Below are positions 1-10,646 of a DNA stretch of 64,000 bases, in pieces (position 1 is the first letter of the stretch; every line of letters starts with the position of its first letter). The notes beneath the pieces were generated by a model that did no database searches, had not been told where the DNA came from, and saw only the letters and a program-made list of their open reading frames with translations. Origin of the DNA: Coix lacryma-jobi var. lacryma-jobi (lineage: Eukaryota > Streptophyta > Magnoliopsida > Poales > Poaceae); contig CM019827.1 in assembly GCA_009763385.1 (NCBI GenBank), positions 97,872,177 to 97,936,176 on the forward strand, given 5' to 3'. A program made the position numbers and the translations under genes.

Positions 1-100
1 TCACTCCCTTCGCTGTCCGTCTTTGCCATAGCGTGTGCATAGAAGGAAGTGATACTACCTTTGCTTCTCTTTTCCCTTCTTGTTCTGTTCCCTCTTCTGG
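1..100. other. Left flank of B1, unassigned
   Basis: These 100 bases precede the TG terminus of the B1 3' LTR. They are C/T-rich and show no recognisable coding or RNA signal. The last five bases (TCTGG) are the candidate left target-site duplication of B1. The right counterpart after 25563 is TCTTG, one mismatch. The stretch is presumably older repeat DNA into which B1 inserted. Confidence 0.5.
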
Positions 101-1473
101 TGAAGGACCGAAAGTGCTACCAGAAAGTGACCAGAGGGGGGGTGAATGGGAGCTTCAAATTTTCCTTTTGGAAACTTGTTGCCGCTGTCCCAAGAGTCAA
201 CCCCAAGAGCAAATCCTAGAGCTCGCAAGTGTCCACGACCCTAGATGTAGGGTGGATGCTTCCAAGAAGCACAGCGAGACACTACACGACTCTAGAAACC
301 CAATGCAAAAGCCGGAAATCAAATCCGACAACGAGCGAGCGAACTGCGGACGAAAACTCACAGAACAGTCACGACCGGACTCTGGTCAGTGTCAGGTCAG
401 CAGGGACCGAACGCGTCCAGTCACACAAAAGCCAATCTGGGACCTTACTGTGTTGGACCGGACTCTGTGAAGCGGAGCGTCCGGTCACAGCCGGTGAGTC
501 CGGTCAACAGATGAAAAGACTGATGAACAGTGAACTCGATGCATCCGGTCACTGAGTCAGTCAAGCGTCTGGTCAAGTCTCGAGATCAAACTCACTGAGC
601 ATTCAACGACCGGACTCTCCGCCCGTGCGTCCGGTCATCTCGACCAAGCGTCCGGTCACCCCGAAAACCAACTGTTCGTTCACCGATTCAACTCGATCTC
701 ACCCAAAACAAATCCTCTAGGGATCAAACTTGGTGAGAGGAGTCACAAGGAGGATAGTGAGCTATCTCTAAGAGATCATGGCTCGAACCTATCTCCAAAT
801 CGATGAATCGAAGAGATTCGGGGGAGGAGAGAAAGACTTGACCCGAAACGAAAATCAACCGATCTACTAGCTCGTGAGGTTAGAGGTAAATTCCTTCGGT
901 GGAAAGAAGTGCCTCACGATCTAGAACAACTTGGTTCAAACGGATTTCCAAAAGACGCACCAAGCAAAGACATCGATCGACGGGAAACTCGTGGCAAAAA
1001 GGATTCCGCAAAGAACACTAACAAAACGCAAATCACAACCACGAATTTGCAACCGTGTGGCTATCACACACTACAATAGTGAGTTTACGGTCTCACTTCC
1101 TCAAAATCGCACGGGCACAGAGGTATTGTTCTCTTCTCTGTGGATCTCAGTTCGCTACAGCAGGGGAGTGGGAGAGCAGGAAAACCTAGAAGGCAAAATA
1201 GCAAATGACTGAGATGGATGGGGAGGTGGGTGTCTCCCCCTACTTATCCTAATTCTAACTATTCCTAATTCCCACTCTACCCCTAACTACTTACAGAGCG
1301 AACCAGCTAAACCCTAAGGTTATTCTGGACCAACTCGATGGTAGGTGGATCCGACAGCCACGCTCGCACAACTCGTAGCGTTGCCTCGACGCAACCTCCC
1401 GATTGCCGCCACGTGCCGCCACCGCTCTGTCATCCTTTCCCGGACGTCGCACCACCGGTTTTGTGGCCCAAAC
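101..1473 (-). repeat. B1 3' LTR, U5/R-side part
   Basis: On the plus strand it starts TGAAGGACCGAAAGTGC and matches 23599-24969 almost base for base. The match stops at GTGGCCCAAAC, where solo LTR S enters, and resumes at 3948. Several differences from the 5' LTR are C-to-T or G-to-A changes in GTCCGGTC words, consistent with methylated-cytosine decay. Confidence 0.9.
1469..1473. repeat. Target-site duplication of S, left copy
   Basis: CAAAC, identical to 3943-3947 on the other side of the solo LTR. It lies inside the right arm of the first hairpin unit of the B1 LTR array. Confidence 0.9.
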
Positions 1474-1885
1474 TGAAGGACCGAAAATGCTATCGCAAGG
1501 CGACCAGAGGGGGGGTGAATGGGAGCCTCAAATTTCTTCTCGAAATTATGGCCTCTGTCCCAATAAAATCAACCCCGAAAGATTCGGACTCAAACATGGT
1601 GCCCACGACCCTCGGAAAGAGAGTGGATGATCCCTAAGATCACAGCGAGGCACCACACAAGAGAGCAAACCAAAACTCCCAAAACTCCGAGTCAAGTCCG
1701 GCCCCAAAAACCGACTCCCGAACGTAGATAGAGGGCTATGTCAGGATTCCTCCAAATACCGATGCTAACGCGTAGCAAAGATATGTAGAGAGGTTCCTAG
1801 GTGAACTCTAGAAGCAAACGAGAAGTCCGGAAACGAACCAGAAAAGCCGGGAGAGCCAACGCACTGAAAATCAGCTCTCAGCAGG

Positions 1886-2250
1886 ATCCCGGACTGTCCG
1901 CGGATACGGCTGCGGACTGTCTGCCTAACGGCGGACTGTTCGGGCTCAGACGGCGGACTGTCCGCCGGCCAAAAGAGCCAAACAGCAAGGTTGTTGAACA
2001 GCTGCTGGAAGGGTCCCGGACTGTCCGCGACTTAGTACGGCGGACTGTCCGCGGTTCGCGTGAACAGTGAACCCTGAGCGTCCGGTGTTGTCCTGTGCAG
2101 CGTCCGATGCCAGCCCCGGACTGTCCGCGCCCTTACACGGCGGACTGTCCGCCGGTCAAAAGGACCGCGAACAGTGCGCGCTGCGCGTGTTCTGGTCTGG
2201 CCGAGCCCGATGGCCGGACAGTCCGCCACTGGGAGGCCGGACAGTCCGCC
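1886..2250 (-). repeat. Cluster of GGACTGTCC dyads in S LTR
   Basis: About ten copies of the near-palindrome CGGACTGTCCG or its complement lie in roughly 365 bp, several extended to CGGCGGACTGTCCGCCG. The cluster sits downstream of the TATA box in the element's own orientation, hence in R/U5. The same relative place in B1 and B2 holds GACCGGAC/GTCCGGTC words instead. Confidence 0.8.
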
Positions 2251-2864
2251 AATGACCAGAGACCCCAAAAACGCCTCGGTTCAAACACAAAATCGATTGG
2301 ATCTTCACCGAATCGAAAGGGGCTGCGACCAAACTTCTCCCAAGTGTTCTTCTACGTGTTGGGAAGCTAATCTTAGGATATCATCGCTTCAACCCAACTC
2401 AACCATGAGAAATCCGAAGAACACCGTAAAAGGGGAAGAACGGAGAACGAAAACGATTTTGGCTTGATCTACTTGTTCGTGAAGGTAGGGATGAATTCCT
2501 CCGGTCGAAACGTTCCCCTCACATCAAAGAACAAGTTGATTCAAACGAAATCGCAAAAGACGGAGCGTAGAGGGAGATCGGGGGAGGAGAAAATCGTGGA
2601 GAAAAGGAGAACGCGAAGAACACGAAGAACAAATTCAAAACGCGAATTCCACCACGAATTTGACCCTTGGATTCAGAGGAATGGATGATAGATTAAGCAC
2701 TCGGTGTCAGGCTACAAGCCACTCCAGCAGATCAAAGCTTGGATGGCAAAAAGCTCAAGAACAAGAGCCTGTCTCTCCCTAACCCTAGCCTCCTCTCACA
2801 CAACGCAAAATGAGAGTGACACCGTCCTCAGGTACCAGGGCACGGCTGCCCTAGCAGCCCCCCA

Positions 2865-2876
2865 TCTATATATAGA
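2865..2876 (-). promoter_or_regulatory. TATA box of S LTR
   Basis: TCTATATATAGA reads as a TATA box on the minus strand, between the hairpin array (U3 side, higher coordinates) and the dyad cluster (R/U5 side). Confidence 0.6.
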
Positions 2877-3127
2877 CGCACGTCCAAATGACCAAAGCGC
2901 CCTTACATTAAGCACTCGACCCAAGTACCCCCCAGGGGTACAACCGTCCAGTCCGGTCAATCTTCATCCGACGGCCACGCCCGCACATCCGGTAGCTTCG
3001 CCTCGACACGACCTCCCGGATGCCGCCACGTGCTGTCACGTCGACCACCGCGCCTACTCGTGGATAGCTTCGCCGCCGCGCCAACCTCTCCACGCCGCCA
3101 CGCGTCGACCGTCCTTTCGGACCAACC

Positions 3128-3331
3128 CCCGGTTTTGAGGCCCAAACCGGGAAACCGTCCACCCCGAGTTTTGAGGCCCAAACTCGGAAACCCATAAGCC
3201 CAGGTTTTGAGGCCCAAACCTGGAAACCGTCCATCCCGAGTTTTGAGGCCCAAACTCGGAAACCCGCGCGCCCAGGTTTTGAGGCCCAAACCTGGAAACC
3301 GTCGATGGTAGCTTTTTGAGGCTCAGCTACC
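3128..3331 (-). repeat. Hairpin array in S LTR, six units at 36-bp period
   Basis: Units begin at 3128, 3164, 3200, 3236 and 3272, exactly 36 bp apart. Each has an 8-base left arm, the loop TGAGGCCC and a complementary right arm, followed by a 12-base spacer containing GAAACC. Arms are CCCGGTTT/AAACCGGG, then CCGAGTTT/AAACTCGG and CCAGGTTT/AAACCTGG alternating. The sixth unit (3307-3331) has unrelated but still complementary arms, GGTAGCT/AGCTACC, around a similar loop. The array is in U3, so it would also lie near the 3' end of genomic RNA. Confidence 0.9.
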
Positions 3332-3942
3332 GAACCCGCACCGTAGACGGGATGTGGTTCGCACACCCCGACCACCGGCACCGATGCCGATGCATGTCCA
3401 GCCTCCACGCCGGGCACAACGCCTTCGCCATCCACCTTGACTCGGCCGACGGCACTTGCGCCGCACGCAAGCCCGTGTCCGACCTCCCGCCAAGTGACGC
3501 GACGCCGTCGTCCTGACTCGGCCGATGCACCGCACATCCCCATGTGCTCCTGCTCACCGATGCCACGTGCCAGCTACCACAGCTGGTCCTCTGGCCCTCC
3601 GGTCCGTCAGTCCAAGCCTCACGTCCGCCCTTCACCGCTTTGTACCTCGGCATGGCACGTCCACCGCACGGCACGCCCATCCTTCACCGCACCCGGTCCG
3701 TCAGCACGGCACGTCTCTACTTGACCTTCACCTCGCCATAGACCACTGTATCCGAGCTCCACACCTGCACATCAACACAGCCAAGAGACACATGTCGCAC
3801 ACGCACACCAACACAGAAACACCACACAACTCACGCCACCGGTTAGTCATAAACATTAAGCACATAGCAAGATAATGACTCAACCGGGTAAAAGCCTCAA
3901 ACCTTCCTCATCAAAGTCAATCATTCATCATATATGTTCTCA

Positions 3943-3947
3943 CAAAC
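3943..3947. repeat. Target-site duplication of S, right copy
   Basis: CAAAC, identical to 1469-1473. Confidence 0.9.
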
Positions 3948-4540
3948 TGGGAAACCAGCCTTCACAGCCAACCCCCAGTTTTGAGGCCCAAACCGGGAAA
4001 CCAGCCCACCAGCGCCTGAGTTTTGTGGCCCAAACTCAGCAAACCCGAAGCATCCAGGTTTTGAGGCCCAAACCTGGAAACCGTCCTCAGCCCGAGTTTT
4101 GTGGCCAAACTCGGAAACCATCCGCGCCCAGGTTTTAAGGCCCAAACCTAGAAACCGTCCACCCGATGGTTTTTCTCTGGCTCTACCACCAAACCGAAGC
4201 TGTAGAGGGGATGCACCGCCCGTGCACCCCGTCCACTGACACGTGTCCCCAAGTCCACGACTCAGGCAACACATGACCGCAAGTCTTCGCTCGTCGCTGT
4301 CCCAGGCTGTCAGCCACCACAGCTGATCCTCGGGCCACCGGTCCCTCAGTCCAAGCCTCACGTCCGCCCTTCACCACTCTCGGTCCATCGGCACGACACG
4401 TCTCTACTTGACCTTCACCTTGCCTCTGATCACTGCATCTGTGCTCGACACCTGCACAACACAAGCCAAAGAACATGCGCATCATCCCAGTTGACAATCA
4501 CTCATCACTCAGAGACTCGGCATACACCCATGTATCCGCA
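3948..4540 (-). repeat. B1 3' LTR, U3-side part
   Basis: Continuation of the 3' LTR after solo LTR S, matching 24970-25563. It ends on the plus strand with CCCATGTATCCGCA, which is the TGCGG... start of U3 on the minus strand, directly next to the polypurine tract. It holds most of the hairpin array described separately. Confidence 0.9.
3973..4190 (-). repeat. Hairpin array in B1 3' LTR (interrupted)
   Basis: Six units of the same type as in S remain contiguous here. The first unit of the array lies at about 1454-1473 and was split from its right arm by S. Arm pairs include CTGAGTTT/AAACTCAG, CCAGGTTT/AAACCTGG and CCGAGTTT/AAACTCGG. The last unit (about 4166-4190) is weaker. Confidence 0.85.
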
Positions 4541-4552
4541 ATCTCCCCCTTG
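4541..4552 (-). promoter_or_regulatory. Polypurine tract of B1
   Basis: ATCTCCCCCTTG on the plus strand is CAAGGGGGAGAT on the element strand, immediately 5' of the U3 start TGCGG. This is the expected plus-strand primer. The same tract precedes the 3' LTR of B2, and AAGGGGGAGAT precedes those of A and C. Confidence 0.85.
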
Positions 4553-6162
4553 ATGAGTGCATTGTCAACTACCAACACAAATCATAATAGAAATAGAAGG
4601 AGGAAGAAGGAGAAGAGAGAACTCGACCAAATGACCCAAAAGCATAGCAAAGCCGAAGAAGGTCAAGTGGAAAGATCAAGACAACTTGGTCCCCAAAGAC
4701 TTGGGCAACGGCTCGACGCAACCAAGCAAAGTAAAACTAGCCCTCAAGAAGAGGTAAAACAGGCTCAACACCGCTAGCAAGAAAAAGGTTCGATACCAAT
4801 TGAAAACCAAAAATCGAAGCAAAATGCTAGTCCCTCAAGATAGAGGCACAGAGGCTCAACACAACTAGCAAGAAGACTCGACACCAATTGAAAATCCGAA
4901 AGGCGCGAATGCTAGTCCCTCAAGAAAGAGGCAAAGGCTCAACACAACTAGCAAAAACGCTCCGAACCAATTGGAAATTCCAACAACTCAACATGAGCAA
5001 GCTCCCCCTTGCATGGTGCACACAACCGATTCCTCTCCCCTTTGAACATGGGAGGTATGATTTGTCCTAATTCTCCCCCTTAGTTGAAAATGCACCAACA
5101 AGCAAAAGGAACCGAAAGCAATTTTCTCCCCCGTAGAGAATGCACCATCAAAAGTGCCCATCAAGAGAAATTCTCCCCCTTCCAAAATGCATATGAGTCA
5201 TAATGCAAGTTAGCAGCTTCAGGAATATAATCAAGAAAATGCAAAGATGCTCTAAACAGTATAGCTCCAACAACTCACTGGAAAGCATACTAGCTAGCAA
5301 AGGCTCAAACTGATCACCAAATATGAAATATGAACATATGAGCAAAGTGAGCAGTTTTTAGCCAAAAAGGTATTCACCATCAAAATAGCACAAGACATGT
5401 ATAGACAGGAAATCCAACAAGTGCTAATCATGTATACAAGGTGAACTACCCCTAGCAAAGTTCAATCATCATGCTGCAGAATGAAACATAGACTTGTGTT
5501 TTCAAATTTTAATCGGAGTTGCAGCGGTGAAATAACACAAGTTCAAAATTCAGCATGTGACTGCGAGAGGTTGAAAGCTTGTCATTGCCTAACTTTTCAA
5601 CTGTGCGAAGCCTATGCGGAAGCAATCAGAAGCTTAAAGCAATAGTTTCGGTCATACACTACACAGCTCAAGTTTAACTCAAAGTGCAAAGAGAAACAGT
5701 CTCGAAACTGTGATGTGTTGACAAGCAATCCCATCTCGATCTTTTCAATTCACTTAAAACTTGGTTCAGATTTTAAACAGAATATGAACATACCAAGCAA
5801 GTGACAAATTCAGAACTAGAGACATAGCAACCTAGCATATACGAAAAGCACGAGTGAACTTAGCACATCCTACACATGCTAGTTGCATTTCTCAATGGTG
5901 AACATTTTTAATTTTAAGTTCATTAAGCAGGTTCACCATTCAAAAATAGCTCAGCTCACAACATGTATCAGTGATCAGAAAGAGCATAAGCTACAAGTAT
6001 CAACATATAGCATCAGAGCATACTACATAGAGCATAATCACATTCAAAAGATTATATACATGAAGCTCAGAGTGTAAAAGCGTATGCTGAAATGCAAAAG
6101 AAAAACAAAGCAAACGAGAAAATAGTCAGTCTATGATACAAGATCCAAAATGTTTCCCCCAT
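4553..6162 (-). other. B1 non-coding 3' region between RNase H and PPT
   Basis: About 1.6 kb without a credible ORF on either strand. The half nearest the PPT repeats short segments built round extra polypurine tracts: AAGGGGGAG-type words on the minus strand at about 5001-5010, 5071-5082, 5125-5132 and 5171-5182, each near a TGCA-containing word. The rest is AT-rich and shared with B2 (about 28750-29676). SIRE-type elements can carry an env-like ORF here, but I see no remnant of one. Confidence 0.7.
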
Positions 6163-8443
6163 CTACAAAGGGAAACACACACCAAGCTCACCCCTCAATC
6201 GATTAAAGGTTGATTCGTCCAAAGGCTTGGTGAAAATATCAGCCAACTGATGATGAGTATTGACATGGTGAAGGTCGATATCACCCTTCTCATAGTGGTC
6301 TCGCAGAAAATGAAAGCGCACATCAATGTGTTTGGTCTTCGAGTGAAGCACGGGGTTCTTAGCAACACTAATCGCACTCGTGCTGTCACAAAGCAAAGGA
6401 ACACGAGAAAAGCTCAGACCAAAATCACGCAAGGTGGCCATCATCCAAAGCAACTGGGAGCAGCAGCTAGCCGCAGCAACGTACTCAGCCTCCGTGGTAG
6501 ACTGGGTGACACTAGACTGCTTGCGAGAAGACCACGATACAAGAGAAGAACCAATAAACTGGCAAGTCCCAAAAGTGGACTTGCGCTCAATGCGACAACC
6601 AGCAAAATCGGCATCAGAATAACCGCAAAGGGAGAGGGTGGAGGAAGCTGAATACCAAATCCCGAACTCAGGTGTGAAACAAAGGTACCTGAAAATGCGC
6701 TTCACCGCTTGATGGTGAGAAGTGCGCGGCGACGCCTGAAAGTGCGCGCACAGGCACACCGCGAACTGGATGTCCGGGCATGTCGCCGTCAGGTAGAGCA
6801 GCGACCCGATCATGCTTCGGTACTCCTTCTGGTTCACAGCTTCTCCATCCTTGTCCGCATCCAGGGTCGTCGTGGTCGACATGGGTGTTGGAAGAGGCTT
6901 GGCCTCACCCATATCGAACCTCTTCAGCAAGTCCTTGGTATACTTGCCCTGGTGCACAAACGTCCCTTCTCGGGATTGCTTAATTTGCAATCCGAGAAAG
7001 AAAGTCAGCTCGCCCATCATACTCATCTCGAACTCCCTGCTCATAGTATCTGCAAACTTGGCAACCAAAGCATGAGAAGAACCACTGAAAATGATATCAT
7101 CCACGTAAATCTAGACCAAGAGAGTGTCTTTGCCTTGCTTGAGGAGAAAGAGCGTTTTATCCACACATCCCATTTTAAAACCCTTAGCAAGCAAAAAAGT
7201 TTTCAACCTATCATACCAGGATCTAGGGGCTTGTTTCAAACCATATAAAGCATTGTGGAGTTTGACAACATGGTTTGGAAACTTGGGATTTTCAAAACCA
7301 GAGGGTTGTTCAACATAAACCTCTTCTTCTATGTAGCCGTTTACGAAGGCACTCTTGACATCCATTTGAAAAAGTTTGAAACCTTTGGATGTTGCAAAAG
7401 CCAAGAGTATCCTAATAGCCTCCAAACGAGCTACAGGAGCAAAAGTCTCCTCATAGTCTATCCCCTCCTTCTGACTATAGCCCTTCGCTACAAGCCTGGC
7501 CTTGTTTCTAACAACGTGGCCATCCTCTCCTTGCTTGTTTTTGAAAACCCATTTTGTCCCAATAGGCTTACAGTCTGGAGGAGGTGGAACTAAAACCCAA
7601 ACCCGATTTTGCTCAAAGTTCTCTAACTCCTCATGCATGGCATTGACCCAATCCGGATTCGTCAAAGCGTGTCCAACATCTCGGGGCTCAAAATCAGCAA
7701 CAAAAGCAGAATGAGCAAAGTGAGAAATTTGAGACCTGGACCGAGTGACACGTTCGTCAATGTTGTCGATCATCTGCTGAGGGCGGTGTTGGCGCTGGAT
7801 GTGTCGTGGCGCCTCCCGTGCAGACGTGATCTCCAACTCAACAGCAGCTGGTGCCTCCCCGGGTACAAAAGGTACCGCTCGGGGTGGCGGATCCCACGGC
7901 CCCCAGGACGAAGACGTGTCGGGGTCGTGAGTCGTCGTAGAAGCCGCTCCTTGCGGCACAACAGGTGGAGGGGGTGCTGGATCGTCCATACCTTAAGCAC
8001 CCTCGTCCTCGTCATCAAAAAGAGGCTCACCAACCTCATGATCACCTGCACGCTCAAAACGAGAAGAAGGACAAACCATGGTCTCGTCGAAGGTGACATC
8101 AGATGTCTCCATGACTCGGTTAGTGTCAAGGTTAAGTACACGATAAGCTCCAGTGTGAGTGCCATAACCCAAAAACACACCGTCAGAAGAACGAGACTCA
8201 AACTTGTCCAAGTTGCCCTTTTTGAGTTTAAAACAATGGCAACCAAAAACTCAAAAATAACTCACTTTGGGCAGTTTTCCAAAACGCAACTCATAAGAAG
8301 TCTTTTTCAAGAAAGCTCGAAGAAAAATGCGATTGGAAATGTAGCATGCAGTGCCCATAGCTTCGGCCCAATATCGCCTAGGAGTCCTATGCTCATCGAG
8401 CATCGTCCTGGCCATCTCTACAAGGGTCCGATTCTTCCTCTCT
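6163..8443 (-). pseudogene. pol: B1 pol, 3' part: integrase C-terminus, linker, reverse transcriptase, RNase H (copia)
   Basis: One reading frame runs from the integrase catalytic Glu codon (8442-8440, in VERKNRTL context) to the stop at 6163. It encodes the integrase C-terminus (FLGYG), a Pro-rich linker, RT (PIGTKWVFK, QMDVKSAF at about 7350-7371, YVDD at 7107-7096) and copia RNase H (GYSDADFAG, TEAEYVA, ADIFTKPL). These would copy genomic RNA and degrade the template in the particle. Three nonsense codons interrupt it: TGA at 8251-8253, TAA at 7993-7995 and TAG at 7111-7113. The last lies one codon before the IYVDD active-site strand. The apparent start codons inside this stretch are ordinary internal codons. 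The N-terminal half of pol is at 20003-20911, beyond insertion A. Confidence 0.9.
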
Positions 8444-8448
8444 ACAAC
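8444..8448. repeat. Target-site duplication of A, left copy
   Basis: ACAAC, repeated at 19998-20002. Joining the flanks restores the integrase reading frame, and the uninterrupted B2 homologue near 61895 confirms it. Confidence 0.95.
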
Positions 8449-9726
8449 TGTAAGTGCATCTAGTCCTTAGTGGGTTTTGATGAATTGAGTGACAACATAA
8501 TTAAAGGTCTAACAAGTTTGCTAAGTGTATCAAAGGTTCAACAAGAAAAACAAACTTGATGGAATTCCACATAGTGCTGAAATGAAGGCCAAAATTATGT
8601 ATTGTTGTATTGAAAGATCATGGAAACAACCTTGTTCAAGCAAAAGACAACAATGCAAATAGAGTTGATGATATGGCTTATATTTTGTGGGATATCATGG
8701 CATCATGAGAAAGCAAGCATATTTGACAAATGACAAGTGAGACATAGATTGATGATTTTGGTATGGTCTCAACAATGGGTTGCTTTTCATGAGCAAGAAG
8801 AGTTTGATAGTGAACTAGCTTTGATCAAGGTTGAAGAATGAATCAAGAATGCATAAGTGAGTAAATGTCAAGCAAAGGTCAAATGACAAGGACTTAACTC
8901 ATATTGGATATATGTCATCTCTACATTGGTTTGCTTGTATGGATAAATATTTGGAGAATCACTTTGCATTGATTTGATCAAGCTAGAAGTATGAAGATGG
9001 AGATTGAAGTGAGTGTTGAGTGTCAAGCCAAAATGGAAAGGATATAAGGAATCATGAATTGACTTGACCATATTAATGATGATTCATATATGTCTCTATG
9101 TGAGTCAAACTAAAGCTTGATTGATCTCAACATTCATATCTATAAGATGTTCAAGCAGGGATCACAATATTGAATAAATGGTTTTCAATGGATACTAAAT
9201 ATGATGTGACTTGAGTGTGGCTTGATAGAGTGAAGATAGCAAGGAAAGGGATTCGAGGTACTAAGCGAAAGTGAAGGTCAAGGAGACTGAGGTACTATGG
9301 CTAAGGTGAAGAAGAGAGTACTTGCATTGAGTCGAAGTACTAATCAAGCTATGAGGAGTCATATTGTGTTGAGGATCAAATCATTAGTGATAGTGACTTG
9401 AAGCCATGAAGTTGAACTCACATATGGTGAAATGGTTCAAGTCACATGCTCAAGGGATGTTTGCTCAAAGAGATGAGACAATTGCAATTAGTTGCAGCCC
9501 CTATGAAGTGACATTGAGAAGAAATGGCATATGAAGATATTGAAGACTCAAGTGGTTAATTATTTATATTCTCTTATTCTTGAGTATAGGTATGCCGTAC
9601 TATTAAAAGGGATTCTAGCACCCACAGTCAAACTGTGTTACTAATGCTCAATCTTTGCCAGAAAGATGTACTTCCAGCCATATTTCTAACCCCACAAGTT
9701 TCACCTTGATTTGACTCAATTGGGGT

Positions 9727-9765
9727 GGTCGGCAGTGCCGACCATTATGGTCGGCAGTGCTGATC
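9727..9765 (+). promoter_or_regulatory. Dyad pair upstream of TATA, A 5' LTR
   Basis: GGTCGGCAGTGCCGACC at 9727 and GGTCGGCAGTGCTGATC at 9749 start 22 bp apart and end 25 bp before the TATA box. The position suggests paired protein-binding sites in the U3 promoter. That role is inference. Confidence 0.7.
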
Positions 9766-9790
9766 ATAATCGAACCGTTTTGATCCAGAC

Positions 9791-9798
9791 TATATATA
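9791..9798 (+). promoter_or_regulatory. TATA box of A 5' LTR
   Basis: TATATATA followed by a CT-rich leader. The homologous boxes are at 19173-19182 (A 3' LTR), 41285-41296, 50963-50974 and 60548-60558 (C LTRs 1, 2 and 3). Confidence 0.65.
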
Positions 9799-10595
9799 CC
9801 TTTCCAAAAAGCCCAAAACGGCCCAGTTACACCAGTGCTTCTTCCAGCTCGGGATCTGACCGTTTGAAGAGCTCCCCTCTCTCTCTCTCACTCCTCCATT
9901 GTTGCTCCCAAAGCTTTCAAGTGGATCTCCCATTCCAACCACTAAAACTTGAAAGAGAGGGCAGCAAAACTCGATTAGAGAGCATATCCATTGATTCCCA
10001 AAGTCTCAAGAGCATTGGTTCACGTTTGGCCGGAGGTTCTAGTGTTTATTACTCTTGGAGCTTGCTCCTAGCCGGCTAGGCGTTGCCCTTGAGCTTGCCA
10101 ACGTTTGTGGCAGCCTTGGGAGGTTTGTAACCACCTTCTTGCAGCTAAGAAATCACCCATCACCTCAAGAGTTCACTCTCTTGACTTGAGAACGAGGAAA
10201 TAGCAAACCTAAGTGGTGAGCTTGAGCCTTTGTGGCATACCTCAACAACGTGGACTTAGGCAAGCCTTTGTGGCGAGCTGAACCATGGGATAAATCCTTG
10301 TGTCACCTTGTTCTTTGGTTTACATTCCATTCTTGAAGTGGTTTCTAGGGTTAGGGTTTGATCTAGTGCTTTATACTTGTGTTTTCGATTTCTGGCATAT
10401 CTGTGAACTGTCTAACCCCGCAGGAAGCTTATCCTCTGCCTGTGTAATATTTCTTCTCATACTCACAAAACTCAGTTCTACACTTACCCAGATCGGCAGT
10501 GCTGATCTACCTACTGATCGAGTTAAGTTTTGAGTTTTGATAGGCCTATTCACCCCCCCTCTAGGCCTCCTAGGCGACATCGAGGTCCTTACAAT

Positions 10596-10607
10596 TGGTA
10601 TCAGAGC
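10596..10607 (+). promoter_or_regulatory. Primer-binding site of A
   Basis: TGGTATCAGAGC, two bases after the LTR end, is the standard plant copia PBS complementary to initiator tRNA-Met. Confidence 0.9.
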
Positions 10608-10646
10608 CTGGGCTCTCAAATTAGGGCTTAACCGCCTTGAGAGACG

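Larger units (their letters stand above)
1474..3942 (-). mobile_element. S: solo LTR of a B-related copia subfamily
   Basis: A 2469-bp block starting TGAAGGACCGAAAATGC and ending TTCTCA on the plus strand. It is flanked by perfect CAAAC duplications at 1469-1473 and 3943-3947. Removing it restores the B1 LTR exactly, as shown by the uninterrupted 5' LTR around 24965-24975. It shares the LTR terminus, the C-tract near the R/U5 end and the hairpin array with B, but has different short GC-rich dyads (GGACTGTCC words) and its own TATA box. No internal region, PBS or PPT is present, so it is a solo LTR left by LTR-LTR recombination. Confidence 0.9.
8449..10593 (+). repeat. A 5' LTR
   Basis: Starts TGTAAGTGCATCTAG and ends GAGGTCCTTACA. 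It contains two dyads at 9727-9743 and 9749-9765, a TATA box at 9791-9798, a CT-rich stretch, and near its end one dyad (10491-10507) followed by the C-tract ATTCACCCCCCCTCT. Small ORFs inside it are not credible genes. Confidence 0.93.

Noticed and set aside
3128..3331. Regular 36-bp repeats suggesting a CRISPR array
   Set aside because: There are no variable spacers of foreign type; the units are hairpins within an LTR of a plant retrotransposon, and the context is eukaryotic.
2908..3543. A 211-codon minus-strand ORF with a regular repeat containing VWASKPG/VWASKLG, and similar ORFs at 3921-4361, 24788-25297 and 27585-27947
   Set aside because: The repeat is simply the translation of the 36-bp hairpin array (12 codons per unit). 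The DNA pairs and covaries, the ORFs differ in frame and length among LTRs, and no start context or domain is convincing.
8868..9071. Small minus-strand ORFs of 63-67 codons recurring at 18251, 31890, 50055 and 59662
   Set aside because: They are LTR copies of one another, without domain or start signal. Recurrence reflects repeat copy number, not selection.
9711..10079. A 122-codon ORF in the A LTR, repeated at 19094-19462 and shortened in C
   Set aside because: It lies across the TATA box and CT-rich leader of the LTR, has no domain, and is present only because LTRs are repeated. The C LTRs do not preserve it.
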